DNA of 64,000 nucleotides from UBA1858 sp045105615 (GCA_045105615.1 JBGCDS010000008.1:1-64000); one strand, 5' to 3'. Shown: positions 7,276-16,653, counted from the stretch's first letter. Notes: a model not told the origin generated them from the sequence alone. Program-made: numbers and translations.

Positions 7276-8673
7276 TTGGCTACGATAACACCTGCTGTGT
7301 ATTCTGTTGCTAAGATCCGTAAATCACTGAATTTAGATGAAGTCCAACAACAATCAATGACCATAACCGCGCAAAAATCACGTGCTTTATTGTACGCAAT
7401 CATTGGCACTGCCGTTGTCACGACTGGTCTATTGGTAAAATACAATAATTTAGGAAATAACATCCAAACTTCTTTCCTAATTATTGCTGCAGTTCTCACT
7501 GCTGTCTTGGTTTATAGATCCTCCCATTTAGGTATTCGCTACCAGACTCCCAGGTCGAAAAAAGATGACCTGGATTACAAAAATATTCGCCTAGCACTCA
7601 ATTTTCAAGGCCAAGGAAAACTCGATGCAGCATATGCTCTTTATAAGCAATGTAAGCAATCAGAGAAACTAATCTCTTTATTGAAAAATCTTGCTCAAGA
7701 TTATGAGATTATCAAGCAACCTGACAAAGCTAATATTGTTTACGTTCATATCACTAATTTGCAGACAGGTCTTGATAGCAAAAACAGCATAGATGTGGTT
7801 GAAAAGAAAAAACCTGTTATTAAAAAATCAGCAGATGATAGCAGTGCACTATTCAATGAGCGTTATGAAATAGTCCGTAATATTGGTAAAGGCACAGGCA
7901 GCACAATTTTTCTCGCCAAAGATCATAATAATGATAAACAACCCGTAGCACTTAAAATCCTTGAGATTAATTACGACGAAAAAAATGCGCTAGAAACTGA
8001 ATTGCTCGCACGCTTTATGCGTGAAGCAGAGACTGCTGCATCTCTTCAACACAAGAATATCATTGGCGTGATTGACTCTGGTCACGCTAACAGTGTTGCC
8101 TATATTGCGATGGAATATATTCGCGGTAGGTCACTACAAGATTACAGCCAACCAAAAGCATTATTACCTCAAGCACTGATTATAGAATTAATAGCACAGT
8201 GCGCTGACGCTCTTCATTACGCACACTGCCGAGGAATTATTCATCGAGACGTGAAACCAGCTAATATTTTGTACAACCATAAAGAATCACTAGCAAAACT
8301 AGGAGACTTTGGTATTGCCCATATTGCAAACTCCACTCAGACACTGGCTGGTTCTTTCTTAGGCACACCCTTTTATATGTCGCCGGAACAATTAGGCAGC
8401 TTAGAATTAGATGCTCGCTCCGATATATTCTCTCTAGGTGCCACTTTATATAGACTATTAACTGGGGTACCCCCATTTTCGGGCAATTCGATGGCTAAAC
8501 TAATGCAAACAATTGTGAACGAACCGCACCAAAATATTCGAGAAATTAGACCGAATCTTCCTAATAACCTCGTAAATGTGGTAGAAATAGCACTGGCAAA
8601 AGAGCCATCAAAAAGGTTCGCTACTGCATTGGAATTTTCCGAACAATTACGCGCATGTTCAACACTAAAATAA
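7276..8673 (+). CDS. membrane-anchored Hanks-type Ser/Thr protein kinase
   Basis: The 465-residue protein has two N-terminal TM helices (about 36-54 and 65-80). A helical, TPR-like segment follows (about 100-165, YALYKQCKQSEKLISLL), then a C-terminal kinase domain (about 197-460). The kinase shows a Gly-rich loop (GKGTGS, 204-209), ATP lysine Lys227 in VALKILE, HRDVKPAN (Asp325), DFG (344-346) and the GTPFYMSPEQ activation segment, so it should be active. The TTG start at 7276 has no clear SD; the ATG at 7357 (residue 28) is an alternative that keeps both TMs. There is no PASTA or other extracellular sensor. It leads an operon with a PP2C phosphatase and an FHA protein. Confidence 0.92.
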   Translation: MATITPAVYSVAKIRKSLNLDEVQQQSMTITAQKSRALLYAIIGTAVVTTGLLVKYNNLGNNIQTSFLIIAAVLTAVLVYRSSHLGIRYQTPRSKKDDLDYKNIRLALNFQGQGKLDAAYALYKQCKQSEKLISLLKNLAQDYEIIKQPDKANIVYVHITNLQTGLDSKNSIDVVEKKKPVIKKSADDSSALFNERYEIVRNIGKGTGSTIFLAKDHNNDKQPVALKILEINYDEKNALETELLARFMREAETAASLQHKNIIGVIDSGHANSVAYIAMEYIRGRSLQDYSQPKALLPQALIIELIAQCADALHYAHCRGIIHRDVKPANILYNHKESLAKLGDFGIAHIANSTQTLAGSFLGTPFYMSPEQLGSLELDARSDIFSLGATLYRLLTGVPPFSGNSMAKLMQTIVNEPHQNIREIRPNLPNNLVNVVEIALAKEPSKRFATALEFSEQLRACSTLK

Positions 8674-8697
8674 TCATTCAAAAATATACCTAATCTA

Positions 8698-9525
8698 ATG
8701 AATTTAAAAGGAATTTTATCAGTTGCCGGACGTACTGACACAGGAAAAGTACGCTCGCACAATGAAGATTTCTTGGGCGAGAACTTAGATATTGGTCTGG
8801 TTGCCCTAGCGGACGGCATGGGCGGATATAAAAGCGGCGAAGTCGCCAGCGAATTAGCAATATCGACTGTATTATCAGAACTGGAAGAGCGAATTCCTCA
8901 ACTCACTCCCGGTGAACTAGATCAGCAGACAGGCTATTCCAATGAAAGCTTAGCAGTCCGCGAAGCAATTATTAGCGCCAATGAAAAGATCTACCAAAAA
9001 GGCATGAATGACCCTGAATGTCGCGGGATGGGAACCACGCTAGTCATGGCCGTGCTTTACAATAATCAGGTCACCATTGCTCATGTCGGTGATTCTCGAA
9101 TGTACCGCTATCGCAGCTCAAAATTAGAGCAAGTCACGGTTGATCATACATTTTTACAAGAATTAGTCGATCGAGGCTATTACACACAAGAAGAAGCCGA
9201 TGCATCATTAAACCGCAACTTAGTGACAAGAGCATTAGGCATCCAACCTACAACTGCGGTAGACATAAGAGAAGATATGGTGATTCCGGGGGATATCTAT
9301 TTACTCTGTTCCGATGGTCTGACAGACATGGTAGATGATCAAGAAATATCTAATATTGTGAGTGAGTTCCGTGATAATCTCGACAAAATTGCTGAAAACC
9401 TTGTGGAATGTGCGAACGATAAAGGTGGACGAGATAATATTTCAGTATTATTAGCCCAACCAACGAAAGCATTTCCTGAGAAAAAACGTTGGAATACTAA
9501 TTTAAAAAAGATATTTGGACAGTAA
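8698..9525 (+). CDS. PP2C-family Ser/Thr protein phosphatase
   Basis: The 275-residue protein carries the PPM/PP2C metal-binding motifs: RSHNED near the N-terminus, LADGMGGYKSGE (about 37-50), RGMGTTLVMAV, HVGDSRMYRYR, the LCSDGLTDMV motif, and KGGRDNISVLL near the C-terminus. It is Mn/Mg-dependent and predicted to reverse the phosphorylation made by the adjacent kinase. A short Lys/Trp-rich tail follows the domain. The gene lies 24 bp after the kinase stop and is followed without any gap by the FHA gene (TAA then ATG). No obvious SD precedes its ATG, so translation may be coupled to the upstream gene. Confidence 0.93.
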   Translation: MNLKGILSVAGRTDTGKVRSHNEDFLGENLDIGLVALADGMGGYKSGEVASELAISTVLSELEERIPQLTPGELDQQTGYSNESLAVREAIISANEKIYQKGMNDPECRGMGTTLVMAVLYNNQVTIAHVGDSRMYRYRSSKLEQVTVDHTFLQELVDRGYYTQEEADASLNRNLVTRALGIQPTTAVDIREDMVIPGDIYLLCSDGLTDMVDDQEISNIVSEFRDNLDKIAENLVECANDKGGRDNISVLLAQPTKAFPEKKRWNTNLKKIFGQ

Positions 9526-10404
9526 ATGGTCATGTCACACTTAGTAGTCACTCTCGAAGATAAGTTGGTCGGTGAATTCCCGATTTCTAAAGAAAAAATG
9601 ACTATCGGTCGCAAGCCCGATAATGACATATGTATCAACAACTTAGCGATCAGTAGCTACCACACACAAATCATCACAGTATTAGATAGCTCTTTCCTAG
9701 AAGACTTAAATAGCACTAATGGTACTTACGTCAATGCGCGCCTAGTGAAGAAGCATGCATTGGAAGATGGTGACTTAATTGATGTAGGAAACTACAGAAT
9801 ACGTTATGTGGGTAATGAGCCCCAACAGGCCTCGGATCAAGAAGAAGACGTATTGGAAAAAACGATTGTGCTATCGCCTGGCACTGCTGACTCCGTAGAG
9901 GAGTTTTTAAAGAAAGAAAATACAGTTATAGAGCCAAGACCAACAAGCACGGTATCTAATCACCCGGCACCCATTATTGATACACGCGATGAAGCTGAAG
10001 TCGAAGTCATTGATAAGCCAACAGAAGCAAAAGCTTCACCGCAACCTGACTCAGTCACAGCAGAATCTAAACCAGCAGTAAAACTGCCTGAAGCATCACC
10101 TAGAAGCGATAATAATCAAGCTGAAGGTGAGCCTGACCGCCTAGGCAAGTTGCAGGTTCTCAATGGTAAGAACGCAGGTTTAGTGTTAGATCTGAAAAAA
10201 TCACTGACGACATTTGGCTCACCTAAGCTTGCAGTAGCAGGAGTAACAAAACGCGCTAAAGGATACTTCCTTATCCATGTGCAGGGTCAAGAAGGGCAAC
10301 CAACACTATTAAATGGTGAGCCGCTTAAAGACAAGGCTACTCAACTAGAAGATAACGACATTATTGAAGTTGCCAACATTAAACTCGAATTCTTCACAGA
10401 ATAA
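9526..10404 (+). CDS. double FHA-domain protein
   Basis: This 292-residue protein has a canonical FHA domain at about 22-96: TIGRKPDNDI (Arg29), ISSYHTQI (Ser43/His46) and DLNSTNGTYVN (Asn65). These bind phosphothreonine. A disordered Pro/Glu-rich linker spans about 97-200 and includes Thr in EKTIVL. A second, degenerate FHA-like domain spans 205-292 (GKLQVLNGKNAG, then FGSPK where GR is expected, then LLNGEPL). The ATG directly follows the phosphatase stop. It is the likely effector or scaffold of the kinase/phosphatase pair, perhaps with a linker Thr as substrate; that is inferred. The gene ends 6 bp from the convergent ABC ATPase gene. Confidence 0.9.
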   Translation: MVMSHLVVTLEDKLVGEFPISKEKMTIGRKPDNDICINNLAISSYHTQIITVLDSSFLEDLNSTNGTYVNARLVKKHALEDGDLIDVGNYRIRYVGNEPQQASDQEEDVLEKTIVLSPGTADSVEEFLKKENTVIEPRPTSTVSNHPAPIIDTRDEAEVEVIDKPTEAKASPQPDSVTAESKPAVKLPEASPRSDNNQAEGEPDRLGKLQVLNGKNAGLVLDLKKSLTTFGSPKLAVAGVTKRAKGYFLIHVQGQEGQPTLLNGEPLKDKATQLEDNDIIEVANIKLEFFTE

Positions 10405-10410
10405 GCCGCT

Positions 10411-12069
10411 TTAATGCAAGTGCAGTTTAGGCACTGCTGATAGTAACTTCCTTGTATAATCGTGCTGCGGATTTTGCAGCACATCCAGCGCACTGCCACT
10501 CTCAACAATCATACCCTGGTGCATGACTGCAATATCGTCTGCCAAGTAACTCACTACAGACATATCATGAGTAATAAACAAATAACTCATGCCCAGCTCT
10601 GCTTGCAGATCTTTCAATAAATTCAATACTTGAGCTTGCACTGAAACATCTAAAGCACTAGTCGGTTCATCACAGATAATCACCTGAGGCTTTACTGCTA
10701 GCGCACGAGCAATACAAATACGCTGGCGTTGCCCACCAGAAAACTCATGTGGATAACGATTATCAGCATCTTCAGGCAAGCCCACCTGCTTTAATAATTT
10801 AGCCACTGTCAATCGGCGTTGCCCCGGGCTTTTTTCAATCCCTAAAGACACCATCCCTTCCTCGATAATATCGCCTACTAACATACGTGGGTTGAGAGAA
10901 GAATAAGGGTCTTGAAATACAATTTGCAATTCACTCCTGCGCGCACGAAGTGCTTCACCATTCATGCTAATTAGATTTTGCCCTTGAAACATAACGTCAC
11001 CATTAGTGACTTCTAATAACCGCACTATACTTTTACCTACCGTTGTTTTACCGCAACCAGATTCTCCCACCAAAGCCAATGTCTTTCCTGGATATAACTT
11101 TAGCGAAACATCATTAACTGCTTTCACATGACCAACGACTCTCTTAAAAATACCTTTACGAATAGGAAAGTGTACTTTCAGTCGATCGACATCTAATACA
11201 GGATGATCTTGTTCATGCATATCCAATGACGAACTCATACTCTCAACGCTTTGCTCTCCCCCAACTGATAAGCGCGTACCACGCTTATTAATACTCGGCA
11301 CAGCATTTAACAGCTGCTGACTATAAGCATGCTGAGGAGACGCAAAAAATGCTTCGCTAGATGCTGCCTCAACAATTTCTCCATAACGCATCACTGCAAC
11401 ACGATCGGCAATTTGCTGAACTACACCAAGATCATGAGTAATGAATACCAGCCCCATCTTTAACTCATCTTGTAATTTTTTGAGTAGCTCTAATACCTGC
11501 GCCTGAATAGTTACGTCTAATGCCGTGGTTGGTTCATCAGCAATTAACACATCAGGACTCGCTGCCAAGGCAATCGCGATCATAATTCGCTGACGCATAC
11601 CTCCTGATAACTGATGAGGATATTCATTCATATTACGTCTAGCATTAGGCAACCCTACAGCATTCAACAAATCTAAACATCGATTACGCGCGATGGTTTT
11701 AGATGTTTTCTCATGGTGAACCATAGACTCAATAATTTGATCACCAATCCTAATCACCGGGTTCAACGATGTCATTGGTTCTTGAAAAATCATTGAGATT
11801 TTACTGCCACGTACTGAACGCATTTCACGCTCACTATAATCAAGTAGGTTCTCACCTTGCAATAAAATTTCGCCTTGAGTGATCCTTGCTGCATCAGGCA
11901 GCAATCTAGCTATAGATAATGCGGTAATAGACTTACCAGAACCAGATTCACCGACCAAAGCAAAAGTCTCACCACTATTCACCTTAAATGAAACATCTTT
12001 CACCGCATGTATTGTTCGATCTGATAATTTTATATCAGTACATAAATTATTTACTTCAAGCAGCGCCAT
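10411..12069 (-). CDS. peptide ABC importer, fused double ATPase (YejF/NppD type)
   Basis: Two tandem ABC ATPase domains lie in one chain of about 552 residues. The first has GESGSGKS, LSGGMRQRIMIAIAL and VLIADEPTTALD; the second has GESGCGKTTVGKS, FSGGQRQRICIARAL and VIICDEPTSALD. Both Walker and signature motifs are intact. The start is placed at ATG 12069 (MALLEVNNL), which has GGAA upstream; an in-frame ATG 24 bp upstream overlaps the permease gene. It powers uptake of oligopeptides or peptide-like compounds. It is the last gene of a four-gene minus-strand operon matching E. coli yejABEF and Pseudomonas nppABCD in composition. Confidence 0.92.
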   Translation of the reverse strand: MALLEVNNLCTDIKLSDRTIHAVKDVSFKVNSGETFALVGESGSGKSITALSIARLLPDAARITQGEILLQGENLLDYSEREMRSVRGSKISMIFQEPMTSLNPVIRIGDQIIESMVHHEKTSKTIARNRCLDLLNAVGLPNARRNMNEYPHQLSGGMRQRIMIAIALAASPDVLIADEPTTALDVTIQAQVLELLKKLQDELKMGLVFITHDLGVVQQIADRVAVMRYGEIVEAASSEAFFASPQHAYSQQLLNAVPSINKRGTRLSVGGEQSVESMSSSLDMHEQDHPVLDVDRLKVHFPIRKGIFKRVVGHVKAVNDVSLKLYPGKTLALVGESGCGKTTVGKSIVRLLEVTNGDVMFQGQNLISMNGEALRARRSELQIVFQDPYSSLNPRMLVGDIIEEGMVSLGIEKSPGQRRLTVAKLLKQVGLPEDADNRYPHEFSGGQRQRICIARALAVKPQVIICDEPTSALDVSVQAQVLNLLKDLQAELGMSYLFITHDMSVVSYLADDIAVMHQGMIVESGSALDVLQNPQHDYTRKLLSAVPKLHLH

Positions 12070-12073
12070 AACT

Positions 12074-13492
12074 TTATTCCGAGCCTGAAACACGTGGATC
12101 TAAAGCATCCCTAACCACGTCTGCAAATAAATTGGCAAACAATACTAACGTAAACATAAAGATAAATGCAGCCGTTAGCGACCACCATACAGCAGGATCA
12201 CGCGCCATTTCTAAACGCGCTTGATTGATCATATTTCCCCAGCTGTTAGTCGCTGGATCGACACCAATATTAATATATGAGAGCACTGCTTCCGCTAGCA
12301 CCAAACCACTAAAATCAAGCACCACAGTAATCAACACTATGTGCATAAAATTAGGCATGATATGCCTAGTGAGAATATTTGCCTTCGTTACACCAAAAGC
12401 AGTTGCCGCCTGTATGTATTCCATTTCACGCAACTTAAATGTTTCCGCGCGCAATAGCCGGCACAATCCAGTCCAGCTTGTAATGCCTAAAATCAAACAT
12501 AGGAACAATAAGCGCAAATCAGCACGCTCAGTCAGACTATCAAAACCTTCCGCATTATTACTCATATATACTTGTAGCAATAAAACCGACGCCGCTATCA
12601 ATAAAACATGCGGTATTGAATTAAGTGTCGTGTATATATACTGAATAACATCATCTACCCAACCACGGAAAAATCCTGCCATCGCACCCAAGGTAACAGC
12701 CACTGGCAACATCACTAGCGTCGTCAACGCGCCAATCAATATGCCAGTGCGTATACTTTTAATCGCTTGATAGAAAACATCTTGACCGACCTTGTCTGTA
12801 CCAAATAAATGATATTGCGAACCAATAAACATGGATACAAATATCGCTATTGCGACTAGACCAGTTGTGATAGCGATAGCCCGCAACGGATAATTTGTTT
12901 CGCCGCAGATAAATTGTTTAAAGCAAACAAAAAAGCCAGTTCGCTGCGATTTCGAATTGCGCCATATCATAAGCAACCAGAAACCGCTCCAGCACAGGAT
13001 GGCAAATATTGTTGCTTTTATGCTGATCTGAAATATGTCATCCCACTTTTGCACACTGGGATCATCAAGATATGCGCCACCATACTTTAAGCGCGCATAT
13101 ATTTGTTGCATAGATCCATCATCCTGCTGAACAGTTTCTTTAGAAAACAATTGTGTTGCCAGTGGCGCAGAAAATGTCTTTTCGACTTGTGTGCGCATCG
13201 GTGTCATCAACACATCCAACACACTTAGTATTTCATTCGAGTACTGATATTCAGAATCAGCCACATTGTCTAATTTAGGTCTAAAGTGCATTGAATCAAG
13301 TAGTGCTACCGAGTAGTAACAAACTAAAATCACTAACGACACGGCACCAGTAGTTCGCTTAATCACTTTTTCCCACGGGCGACGCAGATGTTCCCTTTTT
13401 CTTGCCATCATGACAAAAATAATAATAACTGCGGTCAACGCGAAGAAAAGCGCATCAGTGATGAGTAATGTTGGTTGAAATGGCATGGTCAT
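12074..13492 (-). CDS. peptide ABC importer permease (YejE/OppC type, enlarged)
   Basis: The 472-residue permease ends in a standard OppC-like core. FGVTKANILTRHIMPNFM is the EAA loop that contacts the ATPase, and VLAEAVLSYINIGVDPATNSWGNMI is typical of the family. The N-terminal half is unusual: two TM helices (about 10-27, 48-65), a roughly 90-residue soluble segment with KTFSAPLATQLF and DDGSMQQIYARL, and a further TM pair before the core. Ordinary YejE proteins are about 340 residues. Its 3' end lies 4 bp before the ATPase start; its start lies 7 bp after the YejB-like stop. Confidence 0.9.
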   Translation of the reverse strand: MTMPFQPTLLITDALFFALTAVIIIFVMMARKREHLRRPWEKVIKRTTGAVSLVILVCYYSVALLDSMHFRPKLDNVADSEYQYSNEILSVLDVLMTPMRTQVEKTFSAPLATQLFSKETVQQDDGSMQQIYARLKYGGAYLDDPSVQKWDDIFQISIKATIFAILCWSGFWLLMIWRNSKSQRTGFFVCFKQFICGETNYPLRAIAITTGLVAIAIFVSMFIGSQYHLFGTDKVGQDVFYQAIKSIRTGILIGALTTLVMLPVAVTLGAMAGFFRGWVDDVIQYIYTTLNSIPHVLLIAASVLLLQVYMSNNAEGFDSLTERADLRLLFLCLILGITSWTGLCRLLRAETFKLREMEYIQAATAFGVTKANILTRHIMPNFMHIVLITVVLDFSGLVLAEAVLSYINIGVDPATNSWGNMINQARLEMARDPAVWWSLTAAFIFMFTLVLFANLFADVVRDALDPRVSGSE

Positions 13493-13499
13493 TCAATCA

Positions 13500-14477
13500 T
13501 TAACTAAGACGAATTCTAGGATCAACTAGAGTATATGAAATATCCGTTAGAATAAGACCAATAATGTATAGCACAGAACCCAGGTAAACCATCGATCTCA
13601 CAATAGCAAAGTCTTGGCGATTAATTGCATCTATTGTGTAGCTACCCAATCCCGGAATACCAAAAAAGTTTTCAGTCAGTAGACTACCCATAAACAACAG
13701 AGGCAGCACAACAACGACTCCGGTTAAGATAGGAATTAATGCATTACGCAATACATGTCTAAACAGAACCAACTGTTCAGAAATACCCTTTGAACGCGCA
13801 GTACGCACATAATCTTTACCAATTTCCTCTAAAAAAATTGTTCGATACCAACGCGTACCTGAACCGATCCCTCCAATAATGCCGATAACGACTGGAAGTA
13901 TTAAAAATTTAAGCGCATCCAAACCTGTGTCATAGCCTGAAATTGGCACCACCTTAAGTAATTTTCCAATCACAAACTGACCACCAATAATATAAAACAG
14001 AGTGGAAATGGACATTAATGCAACGCAAATAATCACTGCCCAATAATCAATATAACTTGCGCGAAAAAATGCTATTAATAATGCAAAAGTAATTGTTACG
14101 AGCAAACCGACAATCAAGTGAGGCACTGCAATAGTCAAACTAGGCCACATACGATTACTAATATCGTAACCAATATCACGACCACTATCAGAACTACCAA
14201 AATCAAATGCAAATAATTTTATAGATTTCTGATAGAAAATAGTTTGAGTGAATTTAGCACTTCCACTAGTTTCATTATTATAAATTAGCGGCAAGTCATA
14301 CCCTCGCTCACGCTTCCAGTCTTCAACTTGTTGTGGCGTTGTATGTTTATGCCCAAGCTGATTCTTGGCCATATCATCTGGCGAGTTAACTACAAAGAAT
14401 AATACAAATGTTATTAGGTTTATCCCTAGTAATAACGGAAATGCATAAAGAATGCGGCGACTAATATAAGCGATCAT
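13500..14477 (-). CDS. peptide ABC importer permease (YejB/OppB type)
   Basis: The 325-residue permease has the OppB-type N-terminal helix (YISRRILYAFPLLLGINLITF), a periplasmic stretch with GYDLPLIYN, and six TM segments. The EAA loop is YVRTARSKGISEQLVLFRHVLRNALIPI (about 218-245), and LTENFFGIPGLGSYTIDAI follows. It pairs with the YejE-like permease to form the translocation channel. Start and upstream SBP stop overlap in an ATGA-type junction (4 bp), a sign of translational coupling. Confidence 0.93.
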   Translation of the reverse strand: MIAYISRRILYAFPLLLGINLITFVLFFVVNSPDDMAKNQLGHKHTTPQQVEDWKRERGYDLPLIYNNETSGSAKFTQTIFYQKSIKLFAFDFGSSDSGRDIGYDISNRMWPSLTIAVPHLIVGLLVTITFALLIAFFRASYIDYWAVIICVALMSISTLFYIIGGQFVIGKLLKVVPISGYDTGLDALKFLILPVVIGIIGGIGSGTRWYRTIFLEEIGKDYVRTARSKGISEQLVLFRHVLRNALIPILTGVVVVLPLLFMGSLLTENFFGIPGLGSYTIDAINRQDFAIVRSMVYLGSVLYIIGLILTDISYTLVDPRIRLS

Positions 14478-16636
14478 ATTCCTTTTTCCCTCTCTCGCTG
14501 ATAAAAGCTACTCACCGCCGGGATCATGGTTAACACTAGCACTACTAGCAATAAATAGATTGGCCATAGAATTGGTTGATTCCACTTCTCACGAGACTGC
14601 GCACGCAATACGGGATCAACTCTTTTATACTTCATTGTATTGTTCGCCATCAGATTTGGTTTAACATTTTTATACCAATCATGATAAAGAGAATATGACT
14701 TTGGATTAAATGCAAAAATCCATGGCGCATCAGCTCGAAGAATTTCATTCATCTGACGAATTAATATTAATCGTTCTGGACTATTCTCCATATTTTTCAT
14801 CTTATCAAACAATCGATCAAATTCTTTGTTTTGATAATTAGTGTAATTCTGCCCACCTGACAATACTGTTGAGTTTGGCCCGTATAGCAGAAAGAAGAAG
14901 TTTTCAGGATCAGGATAGTCTGCATTCCAACCCAGCTGATAAATCTGAAATGTGCCCTTATCCATCTTATCAAAGAACCGATTAGCATCAGAACCACGAA
15001 TCACCAAATTGATATCAATCTTAGCAAACTGTTTCACCATCCAATTAAGAAAGGCTTTAGTATCAGCACCTCGACTTACTGTATCAAAGTAAAGCACTAA
15101 AGGTTTGCCCGTTTCTTGGTCGACACCATTTTGGTATCGTGCTTGTTGCATTAATTTTTTTGCCTCATCGATACTTTTGCGTTTAGGTCGATTATTTTCC
15201 CAATTATAAACGTAGGAATTAATTCCAACCTCACCATCCTCATTACCAAAAATACCAGGTGGTATAGGTCCATGAGCTGGGACGCCCCTACCATTTTGAA
15301 AAATAGAAATAAATTCATCGTAATCCACCGCAATGGATATTGCGCGTCTTAATAATTTTGCACGTTGTGAATCACCGCCTATAACTGGGTCACCCATATT
15401 GAATCCCAGGTAGTACAAACTGGTCGCTACTGCAGATGCTAGATCGATATCTCTTTTCTTCATTTCATCAGTCAGACCAAACTCTCCTTGAGAATTCAGC
15501 TCAACAGATTGATCAAAACTATCGGAGGATATTCCCGAAGTATCGTAGTAGCCTTGCAAAAACTTATTCCAATAGGGAATACTTTCTTTTTCCAAGCTAA
15601 ATACAATACGATCAGCAAATGGTAAATCTTTACCCGCATCATCAAGCAAACCTAACGCATAATCTTCCGGCTGGCCTTCGCTAGGGTACTTTTCACCATG
15701 AAAGTTAGGGTTCTTCTCTAACACCATGCGTAAATTAGGATTATTTTCAGTTAGCATATAAGGACCAGTACCTACCGGGTACCAGTCAAATGAAATATTG
15801 CGCTCTTTCATTCCAGGCTGCGAATAAAATTTATCCGCCTCCCAAGGAATCGGCGCAAAAAATGGCAAGTTCAACCAATAGATAAATTGTGGATAAACGC
15901 CTTTGATCTTGATACTAAAATGATGTGAGTCTAATACGGTTAATCCCTGCATAGGAATATCACGCAAATCTAACCAGGCGTTTTTATCTTCAATATTGGC
16001 AAGCACTTTTTCACGGTACTCGGCAAAACCATCAATATAATTACCTAACAAACCTGCTAATGGAGAGTGTAAATTAGGATGAGCTAATCTTTTTATTTGA
16101 TAGACATAGTCTTGCGCAGTCAATTCTCTCGAAGACTGATATTCAAAATCAGACAATATATTTACTTCTTCAATGTCACTCTCAGTTATTGAGTGATAAA
16201 CATAACCACCCTGCTGATCTTTGGCGAAAGCAGGATGTGGTTGGTACTTTATTTCCCGCTGAATCTCAATATTATAAATTGTATATGCAACTTTCGATGG
16301 GTCCACCTCGTCCGATAATTGATTGTCATGCTCATCAAAGAAAGTTCGAGTTGGCATCTTAGAGGCGGCCAAGGGTATTAACTGATACGGCCTTTTTAGA
16401 AAATGATATTGCAAAGGTGGCTCATAAATTTGAGCAATAAATTCATATTCTGCCGCATAATAAGATTTAACAGGATCCAGCTCTTTAGGACGCTCTTTAA
16501 AAGATGTATAAATAATATCCTTATGCTGATCTACATTACGATAGGGATTATTCCATTGCCCATTCTCACAGCCATACAGAATCAACACTGCCAATGTTAT
16601 GAATAATAAATTTTTAAAGGAATGTCTAACTGCCAT
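14474..16636 (-). CDS. peptide ABC importer substrate-binding lipoprotein (SBP family 5)
   Basis: The protein is about 720 residues from ATG 16636 (MAVRHSF); an upstream TTG at 16651 lacks an SD. The N-terminus is a lipoprotein signal with lipobox LYGC (Cys23). Family-5 SBP landmarks follow: KERPKELDPVKSY, the WYPVGTGPYML segment, RAISIAVDYDEFI and QLGWNADYPDPENFFFLLYG. Unusually, a hydrophobic helix lies at the very C-terminus (ILWPIYLLLVVLVLTMIPAV) before a charged tail, so the protein may be tethered at both ends. Relatives YejA and NppA bind peptide-type ligands including nucleotide-peptide antibiotics; the ligand here is unknown. Confidence 0.9.
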   Translation of the reverse strand: MAVRHSFKNLLFITLAVLILYGCENGQWNNPYRNVDQHKDIIYTSFKERPKELDPVKSYYAAEYEFIAQIYEPPLQYHFLKRPYQLIPLAASKMPTRTFFDEHDNQLSDEVDPSKVAYTIYNIEIQREIKYQPHPAFAKDQQGGYVYHSITESDIEEVNILSDFEYQSSRELTAQDYVYQIKRLAHPNLHSPLAGLLGNYIDGFAEYREKVLANIEDKNAWLDLRDIPMQGLTVLDSHHFSIKIKGVYPQFIYWLNLPFFAPIPWEADKFYSQPGMKERNISFDWYPVGTGPYMLTENNPNLRMVLEKNPNFHGEKYPSEGQPEDYALGLLDDAGKDLPFADRIVFSLEKESIPYWNKFLQGYYDTSGISSDSFDQSVELNSQGEFGLTDEMKKRDIDLASAVATSLYYLGFNMGDPVIGGDSQRAKLLRRAISIAVDYDEFISIFQNGRGVPAHGPIPPGIFGNEDGEVGINSYVYNWENNRPKRKSIDEAKKLMQQARYQNGVDQETGKPLVLYFDTVSRGADTKAFLNWMVKQFAKIDINLVIRGSDANRFFDKMDKGTFQIYQLGWNADYPDPENFFFLLYGPNSTVLSGGQNYTNYQNKEFDRLFDKMKNMENSPERLILIRQMNEILRADAPWIFAFNPKSYSLYHDWYKNVKPNLMANNTMKYKRVDPVLRAQSREKWNQPILWPIYLLLVVLVLTMIPAVSSFYQREREKGI

Positions 16637-16653
16637 CAGCTTATCGGACAATG

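Noticed and set aside
7276..10404. Kinase/phosphatase/FHA trio as part of a type VI secretion cluster
   Set aside because: No tss, hcp, vgrG or clpV gene is present in the window on either side.
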